The notes under the pieces: generated by a model | Database searches by the model: none | Seen by the model: the letters and a program-made list of their open reading frames with translations, nothing else | What the model was told of the DNA's origin: nothing | Position numbers and translations under genes: made by a program | In this document: positions 9,191-20,500 of the stretch, piece after piece | Layout of the letters: each line of letters starts with the position of its first letter | How positions within the stretch are numbered: position 1 is the first letter of the stretch | Assembly (NCBI RefSeq): GCF_032118995.1 | Contig: NC_092661.1 | Span: 9,672,494-9,736,493 of the forward strand | DNA: 64,000 nt | Origin: Asterias amurensis | Taxonomy: Eukaryota; Echinodermata; Asteroidea; Forcipulatida; Asteriidae | Direction of reading: 5' to 3'

Positions 9191-9408
9191 AAAAATCATT
9201 TAAAACCAGTCAGTTTCCATTGTGGTTTGTATCAGTTTCTGTGACAAAACCAGTTATTCCAATAGTCCTCATTAGCCTGCGACCCTTTGGTCAAACTGGT
9301 TTAGCAAACTTGGTTCTTTTAACTTTGAAAATTTAAACAGTGCTACAGCAAACAACACTCCTAAAACGTTCACCAATTTAACGCAAGCACATCTTCATTA
9401 AATGACGC

Positions 9409-9414
9409 TTTATT
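9409..9414 (-). promoter_or_regulatory. Candidate poly(A) signal of SNRNP70
   Basis: AATAAA on the minus strand, 1.37 kb past the SNRNP70 stop; a second AATAAA lies at 9452-9447. The intervening 9453-10779 has no other gene and would be the 3' UTR. Cleavage would fall near 9390. Confidence 0.45.
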
Positions 9415-10011
9415 TTTCACAGGTCAGCCCTTCCCTAAAGCTCCAATTTATTTTAAACAAAATTAATGCATTTACAAAATTTCACAGGTATGCATAATTC
9501 TACTATTTCATTAATAAGTATGATTTGATATCATGTTTCTCATGTATGCTTAACCCAACCTCAACAAATAGCAAGACGTTCAACAATGGCTGTGTTTGAT
9601 TTTCCGTGGAACATCATAGCTCATCAGAGATTACTTCCCAAACTTTCACTCCTTACATTTGACAAATCCGACATTTCTCCCAGCTGCTAGGTTTTGTTTC
9701 ATTCAAACATCCAGTCTTCATGAAGTATTAAGTTAATCAAACTAGTCAGTGAAAACTCTATGGGAGACATTGGAACAATAGGTTTATGGAGTTACTTTAG
9801 CACAAAAATGAGCTAAGCACACAAAATGTTGCTTACCATAACAAGATTACCATCATAAACACCGTCTGTGACTGGTTTCCTGTAATGTTTGCTAAGCAGA
9901 CAATGACAATTTTCTGCTTAGATCATAAGAAGTTCTGTGAAAGCACAAAAAGCAGAGAAGATGAATTTACAGACCTTTTCGCAAATACCTATTGTGCAAG
10001 CTGTCAAATTA

Positions 10012-10071
10012 GGTGCATGCTGGTCTAGCTAGCGATCAAACTTTATGGCTAGCTAGACCAGCATGCACTTC
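10012..10071. repeat. Perfect-arm hairpin in the SNRNP70 3' region
   Basis: GTGCATGCTGGTCTAGCTAG and its complement flank a loop of about 16 nt (GCGATCAAACTTTATG). Confidence 0.75.
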
Positions 10072-10779
10072 ATTCAACTTCTCTGTCGTCTAACATGTCT
10101 AGCGCGTGCATATCAAGTATTTGCGATATTAAGGTCCATGTAAGTCTGCTGCCACCAAGTATAAGTAACACCCAAGTCTCCGTTTGAAATGCGTATTGTA
10201 AACATAGCTACATGTAAGATAATAAAGTAACACAAACCAATGTTAAATTTGTTGTTGTTTTGTTTACAGGGCCTAAATAAATATAGAACAAGTGTAGAAA
10301 AACTACATTTGATCCTTTTACAATGTTGCTCTGCAGAATTTTTTTTTCATTTTTCAAGCACTGCATAATAAAGAACAACTATATAACTAGGCCTAATGGT
10401 AACAGAGCCATGACATTGATATTGATCTCTCGTATTTTCTCTAGCAATTTGTTGGCAATGGGGTCTATTTTGTAAACAAACAATGTCAGAGGTCAAATTA
10501 TTGATACAAAAACTCACCTCCTAGCATACATCAAAGACATGTTAGACTCATAACACACAGGGAAGAAAAAAAATCAACAAGAAAAACATCACATGAACTG
10601 TATAAAAAAAGTTTCTCGGTCCTGTATTTAAAAAACAAAAAAAAGACATCTAGCAAGTTTTAAAAATGGAAACATAAACCACTAAAAAGAACAACTTACG
10701 GCACAAAGCACTTTTAAGCTTTTTAAGTTTGTATGAAGGTTAGTCCAGAAATTCCTTGAGGTTTAAAATGATTGCAAAT

Positions 10780-11548
10780 CTACTCTTGTTGGTAACCATT
10801 GGCAGGCTCAACGTCACCGTATCCTAAGTCTAGCTTTTCCTTCTTGATTTTAACCTCCTCCTCATCTTGAGGCACCTCTTCTTCATCGTCAGGTGGATAC
10901 GACACCAGGCCAACATCCTCAGCTCCTTCAATCTTAACCTTGACATCTGGTGGTTCCTCATCTCCATAATCGGTACGATCACGTTCTCGCTTACGGTCAC
11001 GTCCGCGATCCCTGTCACGTCTGTCCCGGTCTCGGTCACGGTCACCACGATCACCACGGTCACGATCCCTGTCGCGATCTCGCCTCCGTCGGTCACGGTC
11101 TTTGTCACGGTCCTTGTCACGGTCTCGTCCGCGGTCCCTGTCGCGATCTCTCTCAATGGCTTCTTGGAGGTCCTTGTCCTGGTCCTTGTCATCATTTTCT
11201 GCTTCGACGCCTTCTTTTTCAACGTCTCGTTCACCCTCTCGCTCTCGATCACGTTCCCGCCTGCGCCTTTCCCGATCACGGTCCCGGTCGCGATCACGAT
11301 CTCGATCCCGATCACGGTCTCGATCACGGTCCCGCTCCCTGCGCTCTCTGTCACGATCCCGATCCCTATCACCTCTATCTCCCCTGTCGCCCCGATCTCC
11401 TCGATCCCCTCTGTCTCCTCGATCCCTTCTACCGCGGTCCATGTCTCTATCTCTATCGACACGCTCCCGGCGGCGCTCCCTGTCTCGATCATGGCTCCTG
11501 CTGCGATCTGGCCGTTCATGTCGATCTTTGTCTCGATCCTCTTCATCT
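10780..11548 (-). CDS. SNRNP70: SNRNP70 terminal exon: RD-repeat tail
   Basis: Acceptor TTAAACAG at 11551-11549, stop codon at 10782-10780. Encodes about 255 residues: a run of RGD triplets, then RD/ER dipeptides, a short neutral interruption ([18 protein letters not shown]), more RD repeats and an acidic/KIKKE C-terminus. Because the DNA is a near-periodic CGN-GAY array, several other frames on both strands are also open; these have no independent support. Confidence 0.96.
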
Positions 11549-14500
11549 CTGTTTAAAGACAATTCAAAGCTTTGGTCAGTTGAGCTTATAGCTTCACCAT
11601 GCAGGCTTAAATAGTTAAAACTACAATACTCACCTGCAGGCTACAGAAACTGTTGTACATGTACCTGTACTTACAGTCAAAACAAAAAAGCACTTATTTT
11701 GGGTTGAATATGACCCGGAGATTTGTCATCATCATCATGTCGAGCGCCATCTAGAAGCTCGAGCCCATTATTGTAAACAAAAGCATTGGGGTCCAGTAGT
11801 CACACAGATGAAAAGGCAGAACTAAGTGTCTGGGACATGTGACATTTTTTTGGCGATGATATGAGAATGGTCTATATAAAAAAAAAAAAAATTAAAAAAA
11901 AAATTTGTAAGAGCAAAAAAGAAGTTGAATGCCCCACAAATTCTTTCCGTTTATAATACTTACTATACGCACATGTATACTTACTATACACACATGTACA
12001 TGTATAATAACCAGGGTTTGCCATTAACTTGAGCCAGCGGGACTAGTTAGCTTTCATTTCTCTAGTCCATTAATTTGGATATGAATAGTCTAAATTTGAA
12101 CTGAATATGTGACCAACTCTGTGAAAAAGAGTCAGATGTAGCCCAATATATTATTGAGTAATGGACAGTTTAATGTGGAAAATATTATTTTTCATTCATG
12201 TACTTTTTAAGATTTATATTTGCTTGGCAAACCTTTAAAACACTTATTTTTAGGCAACAAAGGTATGAATACAACAATTTTGTGATTATACTTTTTATAG
12301 TCTAATTTGTATCCTTTTGCACGAAATGGTAGTTTAAAACATCACTTTATTTGGAATTCGTTTTTAACAAAAAATGATATACTGGCTAATTTCAAATGGG
12401 GGTAACTCAGCAAAGCGGTACACCCCATAGCTTGGACATTATACCGAATAACTGCTACTGGTGTGTTCTTTCCAGCCACGCATATAAGTGAAAGTTTTAA
12501 ACTGTCAACATCTCACTCATTTTCACAGAGCGGGTCACATAGATTATTAAGATTTTTTCAGCCGGACCTCGTGCAGTTAATTTTGACTGCTGCTCACGTG
12601 TTGTCCTTTGGATGGGACGTTAAGCCATTGTTCCCTGTGTGTTGTGTAATGCACATTACAGAACCCAGTGCACTTATCAAACATAGAAGGGGTCTGCCTT
12701 AAAGGAACACGTTGCCTTGGATCGGACGAGTTGGTCTATAAAAAGCGTTTGAAACCGTTTGTTATGAAATGCATATGGTTAGAAAGATGTTTTAAAAGTA
12801 GAATACAATGATCCACACAAGTAGCACTCAACATTGTACGGTTTTCATTTTACGTCGCGGACTAACACGGTCGGCCATTTATGGGAGTCAAGTTTTTGAC
12901 CCCCATAAATGGCCGAACGTGTTTGTCGACGAGGTAACACGAAAACCACGCAATTTCGAGGCATATTTGTGTAGATCATTGTATTCTACTTTTACAACAT
13001 CTTTCTAACCATACCGATTTTATAACAAACGGTTATTGAACGCTTTTCAAAGACCAACTCGACCGATCCAAGGCAACGTGTTCCTTTAATGATCCTGGTT
13101 TGATTGGCAGCATATTGCACCGCAGCACCTTGTTAACCATTACATGGTACTGTAACAGGAAGGGGCCTCTTACTTCAAAACGTACATGTAGCTCCCCCAT
13201 AGCTTGCCTTGCAGGACAATACACTGAGCGCTTTGAAACGCAAGTGCGTTGTGCTATAAAGTGCTACATAATATATAAGCAGGCCTCAAATTTCACGCAG
13301 GCCTTAGAGGTCATGACCTCTGTTGCCCCTGGTCTTGGCCTTGGTGCCCCTTCAAAAGTTTCCCATAGACTTTAAGGATTTCCAATGGAAGTGCCCTTTG
13401 CAAAATGAGAATGGCCTTGCCCTTTCAAAGATAGAATTCCAGGCCTGTATAAAAAAACTATTATTTTTGCTTTAACTGGCATTTGGCCAGTGGACCACTG
13501 TTAACGCTGCTAATGCAAATGACTCACCTTGCAGCTGCTGCTTGTGAAGGTTCCTCCCTTCCAGAGTGACGGACATTGTTTTCAGGGCCACCTCGTCTAG
13601 TTCCTCCCAATCCACCACCTACCGATAAAAGAAAATACACACTCATCATTGTCAGACAACACAGACAATCGTCTAAGCATATGTTTTGGGTCATCATTTG
13701 TGATGCAATCAAGAAAAATTTGTAATTTCTCAAAACTTTCTTCAAAATCAGGCATCTTCTATTTGAATAGTGTTTTGACAACTATCAAAATGGAATTAAT
13801 CAAGATTGGCTCAAATAATATTTTTTTGGTTTAATATGGCAAAAGTTTTATTTACGCAGAGCAACTGTTGCATCATAAAGACAAACACACAAAGACATAG
13901 GGAAATTTCCGCTTATGTTAAGCATGTGTTTCACATTTTGGCATGTGAATCTTGGCTTGTATGCGTGCATACTTCATGTTACTAAGCATTCTTCGCTTAC
14001 ACCGCAAGTGGAGAACAGTGATTGCAATCGCAGAATTCGGCAGAAAATTTGACCGTGCTGTACAGGGCGCTGTAAATGCAGAATACCGTGGTAAGCAGTC
14101 TTTGGAATTGTAACCAAGATTTATTTGGTTTTCTTTACCTAGTCTCCGTGGCAACCATCCTTTAACCGTCCCCTCTCTCATAACGTCCACCAAGACTCTT
14201 CTCCCATCAATCTTCTTGCCGTCAGCATACTTGTAGGCATCTACGGATTAAAGACAATTAAAAAGTCAGAGCATGACGCGAACGATGCCGAAACATGCAG
14301 ACTACTGTCACAACAAAATCACAATATCACCTGCAAGGGTTGAAGGTCATTCGAGGTGTGTCAAAGGTCATATCACTTCTGATGACATCATGTCTCAAGC
14401 TTGGTGACACGAGAGAAGAGAAGCTTTCCGCATCTTGAAGTTTGACCGACATGTATACTTACAACTTTACCCTGTTATTTTTAAAGCTTTTTTTATTTTT

Positions 14501-17500
14501 TACAATGGAGGAAAGCCATTTAAGTTAATCCATTACGTACATCTGTAAACATGGGAGAACAGTTTGAGAAGTCTAGGAATCCAAGATTAAATTAGTTGAC
14601 GATCCAATAGAAAATATAAGAGTGTATAAATTCTCAGTTTACATTTAAACCGCCCTCTGTTGCCAAAACACTGTACACGTCATGTTTCGCCGGGCAAAAA
14701 AAACGCGTAGTCATGGTAAGATTGTGTGTACTTTCTAGCTGGCTGCCAAATCACAAAGGTTTTGCCCGGCGGTATGCGCGCGAATCATGTTTTGGTTTTC
14801 AAGTGACGTCAGAGGTCACAACATCTATACATGTACCGTTAGAAACATCGAGCGACAACACTCCTCATTTTTCACATGGTTTAACCTGGGAGTATACTTT
14901 TTACTCTTAAAAGTCTGAAATTTCAAAATAAGGATCTTAAACTTTAAACCAACGCTCAGGAAAAATTAAACTGCAGATACAAGGGCTTTAAATAGTTTGA
15001 TGATGAGCAGTGAGGTCCTTGGTGGCAGTAGATGAAGCCTTTCCATTGAAGGATTGACAATGTCTGCTCTCACCAAGCTTCCCCCTTCATCAGGACCTTT
15101 TCATTACCAAAGCTCCAGCATTGGCTCTGGCTGAAGCTCTAGCTTAGGCTCTGGCAAGCCAGAGCCAAAGTTTCCAAAATAGGCTATTACTCATACACAG
15201 ATCACTCACCACATATTTCTCCATGTTATGATAAATGATCAATATATAATCAAGTTTTCTGAACATCCCCAACCCAGCTGGGACCAATTTCATAAAGCCT
15301 TTACACACAAAACATTGCTGAACAAAGACAAACCATGCTCAGCAAAGACAAACCATGCTCAGCAAAGCAATTTTCTAAGAATTGTTTTTTTGCCCAACAG
15401 ACTTTATCAAATTGGCCCCCCCCCCCATTTGCACAGTTTCATACCTACTCATGTGCAAGAACAATGGGATTACCAGCTATACAAGAAATACACAAAAACT
15501 TATACATGTAAGGACAAATGTTACCAATACTATTGTTAACCATTTCTGCTGCCGGCATAGATAGTAATATTTTACGCAAATGGGCTTACCACCCCAGCTA
15601 AGCTTTGTCACAGAATAACTAACAACTAACATTACCACAATGACTACCTTACAGGTCACAATAACCAACCTGCATCCATGTTAGAAACTCACCGTTAAAA
15701 CTTACAAAAGGTTTGACGGAAGATATCTTATTGTCACCAAAATCAACTTTCTGTCCCTCGTGTTGAATATTTTACAAGAGAGAATGTTTGGGCTTACCAA
15801 ACCCAGTGAAAATCACACCACTGAAAAACGTAAAATTGAAGAAAAAAAAAAATAACCAATACACAGAGACCACTATACAAGTACCTGTTTCCGCGAGAGT
15901 AAAAGTAAAAAAAAAAAGAAAAAAAAAAGATGAATAAACAGTCGGCCAACAAACTCAAGAACTCACACTCCCCGTCCATAACTTCTTCATTACCTTAAGT
16001 CCTGATTACCGCAATATTGTAATCGGGCTTGCACTTTTCCTCTGTGTTTGAAGTTCTTTACAGACATGTTGACAGTTGACACCAAGTTGGGCTTACCGAC
16101 CCACCATCATTTCAGACTTTAAAACCAGCTTACCCCGACCCTCACCCTTCCCCTGAACAGCAAAACAAAATAAGTTGGTTGCTTACTCTGCTCCCTACAA
16201 CTATTGTTGAACACCATATGCATCGTTGACTCCACCAAAAACTTACAAAACTCAAAAGAACCCAGGTTCCACTTCAGCTGTGCGCGGTCCATCAACTTTG
16301 GGCTTACCAAACCCGACGACAACAATCACTTACATGTACGCTTTACATCAGCTAACAGTGTTTGTAAGTCAATCAAATAGGCAAAACATGCTTCTAGTTC
16401 TTAAGAGCAAATCACTTACGTAAAGAGGGGACATCGTCGAAACCTCCAAACAGGAAAAGACAAATGCAGTCAAATCTTTCCAGTAAAGTACTTCCAAGAT
16501 GTTCAACAAATCATGGGCTTACCAACCCGGAAAATTTACAAAACTGAGTTTTACAGCACAGGCCTTACCAGCCTGTCATCGGTATGATTATTAGAAATTG
16601 TTTTGTAACAAAGTACATGTATTAGGTCTTGTCCAGAACTAAGATCTTTAAACAATTTTACATTAAAAAAAAGACTTCAAAAAAAAGTTAATGTGCATTC
16701 TTTGGTAAAACTTTTCTAATTCTATTTTAGTTTTAAAAGTGCAGTTTCTTTTCGTAATTGAAAGCAAAATTCAAAATGCATAGCTTGACACCAATTTCTG
16801 AATATAAAAAAAAACCAAAGACACGAATTTACCTGGCACCTTACCAAGTCTTGCCAAAACACATCACACGCCGAGCCATCAAGATGGGAACAAGGTTGAC
16901 ACATTCCAGGTATGAGGTTGTGACGCTGGGTAACTTACCCGGAACATGACACATACCAGGGGTCCAACAGTTTGGGCACAAGAATTAACAGAGTTTTTAA
17001 AACGTTTGAGCTACTTAGCCGAAGACTTAAAACATAAAATGATTGGGACAACTACTTGTTGTTTTAGTTTTTTCCGGTCAATGTAATGCTGATTCAAAAA
17101 TCAAATTATCAAGAAAGATACAATAAAAGTCACCAGTGAAAGTTTCAGTTGAATAAAGTGACTACTTGTTGAGAAAACGGCAACAAAAAGTGGCACAGTA
17201 TTTTTTTTACCACAAACGCCAAATCCATGTACATGTTAGTGGTTTGTAGTTGTTATTTTACAGGATCAAACAAAGAGTTACCGCTGGACTCCTGGTATGG
17301 TCTGCACTTCTTACTTTTTAATTCCTTACTTTTGTTTATGATTTCTGATGTCTGTCTGTTATTGTGATATGCTTTAGAAGTCTCATCAATGCATGCATTA
17401 TTGTTTGGTTTATTTATATATAAACAAATTAAAAAAGGATTTGTGATTCCACTGCAGAAATTGGGTTAAAAAAACTCAGAATTGTAGTTCAATGTTTGCT

Positions 17501-20500
17501 CTTCTACAGTACAGTAAGTATGTCTTCTAAGACGTTTAACATTTTGGTGTCTTGTGACTTTGTGATAGAAAGTTTTTACTGTATGGTTGTTAAAAGCAAA
17601 CTCCCTTCCCCCTTCTATACCCACCCCTTCCCCATTGGCCCTTTGGGTATGTCTGTGTGTTGAATATGGGGAGGCCAGTGTACCGCTTACCATATCATAT
17701 ACAAACCAAAATCCATGAATAGGATTAATGACTAGGCTTAGAGACAGCAAGGCTGAGGCTTTGTCATGCCAGGCCGACTGACTGAGTGGGGGCAGCACAC
17801 TATGTGTGGCTGTATTGAAAGGGTGACAAAAAGATACAGTTACGTCAGTGTGTGGTATTGGCAATAAGGCTAGATTACAGTTGGGTAACTTGAGTTACCC
17901 TTAAATACATGTAATTCCCTATAACAGTTTAGTTTCTAGAAATTACGAACTACTCCTAAATACAGTAACTTTGGTAAACAAATACCAAACTCCTTGTCCG
18001 TACATGTGTAAGGCCTATAACCCTCATGACACAAATGCATGAAAAGACCCTTCCCATGAAATATTTTGTAAATTGCACATCATCGCAGGTGCACACTAAC
18101 TGCACTACTGCTGGGCAAAATGAGGGGACATCCTGCTTTTTGTATGGGGGTTGAAGGTGGCATGAAACTTACACATTTTTTCTTCAGCCTAGTGCACAAT
18201 TCTTGCCATAGTGTCGGTGGCCATGTGTGAAAATAGTTAGCATATTTCATGGGAAGGACTAATTCAGAACATTTTGTTTTTACCCTTTGAGCTGTGTACA
18301 AGTCGAGACTCTTTTGGGTTTCTTTTGCAAACGAGTGATAGTCACATGTGATGCTTGAAGGCACCGCACACATTTGGTAATTGTCAAAGACCAGTATATT
18401 CTCACTTGGTGTATTTCAACACAAATAAAATAACAAATCGGTAAAATTTTGAACTCAATTGGTCATCAAAGTTGCAAGAGAATAATGAAAGAAAAAACAC
18501 CATAATGCATACATTTGTGTGCTTTCAGATGCATAATAAAAGGCTTCAGGCCTGAAGTCTTTTAATATTTGAGTGAGGAATTACCTCTTTCTCAAAAACT
18601 ATAATACTTCAGAGGGAGACTTTTCTCAAAAAGTTTGAAACTATCAACAGCTCTCCATTGCTTGTTACCAAACAAGTATGTTATGCTAACAATTGTTTTG
18701 AGTAATTACCAATTAGAGTCCAGTACCTTTAATGCCAAAACCAGGCACTTCCTGTCAGAACTTAAAACTGGGTTTACTTGCTTTCCAAAAAGATTAGAAA
18801 AAAAAAAAAGAGAACAAAAATCTATAGGACCAAATCCATATTCACGATGTCACATCGATCACTTATCATGGCCAATGTTTTCGTTGTTCTAAATGTTCAT
18901 GCTAACTGAGAAGTGACTGATTCTGGCTACACATTGGTCAGTAGACCTCTTGCGTTTTGGCATCCATTGCTGAAGTCAAATAACGCAAATGTGCAAGCGT
19001 GTACATGCCATGCACAACTCTCAGCCAATGAAAGTTCCTTCTTTGACCTCAGTGAAGGCGCTGTTTGCGCTTGTTGCATCATGTGCAAGGGGTCTACAGA
19101 ATTGTTCTTCATTCTGGGGAACACTGACAACGACAGTGAAGGTTATGGCCAGCATTAAGCTCAATATCTAAAACAGCGTCTGCAAAGTTTACACCAATCT
19201 GTGGTGGATCCAGCATACAGGGATGTCAAAGATCATCTAAAGGTCATTGGTAATATTTACAGATACACCGTATACAAACCTATCTCTGCTTACCATAGGA
19301 ACACTCTTACAGGTACCAGCTTAAGTTTTGGTATGTCAGTTAAAACGAAACACTGTCTTTAAATGAAATAGACTCTTTGCGATTCGCGTTTTTTTAAATT
19401 GCTTGTTGTATTTCATATAGAGCAAAGATATCCCTTTTTTGGTGTGCACAGAACCTCCCTAACTAGAGATTCATTCTGGAATTGAGCCGATACTTTTGCA
19501 CTGAAAACTTGTTTTAGTTAATAAAATCCCTGAACAAAATTTTTAAAAATAGGAGACAGCAGTTTCAAGACCTATATTTATCTTGAAACTGCAGTTTCAA
19601 AACAACCCTTATTAGTGTTTAAATGACTATAAAATTGAGCATCCAAAATGTATCTACGAATCCCGTACCAACACCCAGTCTGAAATATTATTAATTCAAT
19701 ATTTGTGTGACAGTCTACGGAATCAAATGCAAGGAGCATTCCTGCCTGTTCTAGGCTAATGCCTCTCAAGATGAGAAAACAGAACTTGCCAAAGGAGTTT
19801 AACATCATTCCCTAACAAATTTTTGGGTTTGTATACACTCAGCGCCTTGAGTATCTTGAGTACCTTGTTTGGTAGATACGTGCGCTATATAAGACTTTGA
19901 TAATATTATTATAATTATTAAACATATAAGAATTTACTAGAGAGGAACTAGAACTTGCGACCTTTGGATTAACATGCCGGTGGACTACCATTTGAGCTTA
20001 TCAAGCCCTTTTGTTAGCGGTCTCTCCCTAGTCATCTATCTTTTTTAAAGAATTTAAGAAATTTGTGACTAGCAACAAACCCATACAGACGGGTCCGAAC
20101 ACATGTTAAAATTCCATTTTGTCATTTCAGTGGAAAAACATTTGTCTCTGGATTTTGCCAAAACATTGCATCTCGCACATAAAAGCTTGGTGCAACAATG
20201 TCAAATCTCGGTCTGCACATATGCACTTCCTAAGTTTGGACTAGTCCTTACTCTTTGTGAGATCAGGACTAGTCCTTACTCTTTGTGAGATTGAAGTAGC
20301 CCATAAGGATTCATGCTCGAGTTTAATACCACAAGCGCCCTCTAGTTCTATTCAATAACAGTAGGGTCAAGACTCGCTGTATTCAAGTTATCTGGACGAT
20401 ACCATTGTTTACTGGAGGGAGGGGATTTGGTACTTACTGTGCATGTCTCTCTCGTGTTCATACTCTATAAATGCGTATCCTCTTGGCTTGCCAGTTTTCT

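Noticed and set aside
10830-11614. Several long open frames overlapping SNRNP70 exon 8 in other frames and on the plus strand
   Set aside because: They are shadows of the periodic CGN-GAY array that encodes the Arg-Asp tail; only the minus-strand frame fits splice phase and homology.
15585-16938. 5'-splice-site cluster explained as family C MITEs, which also contain GTAAGC
   Set aside because: Family C ends (GGGCCCAATTTCATGGC) and its GCAGAATTC modules are absent from the cluster; the recurring context GGG..GGTAAGCCC is different.
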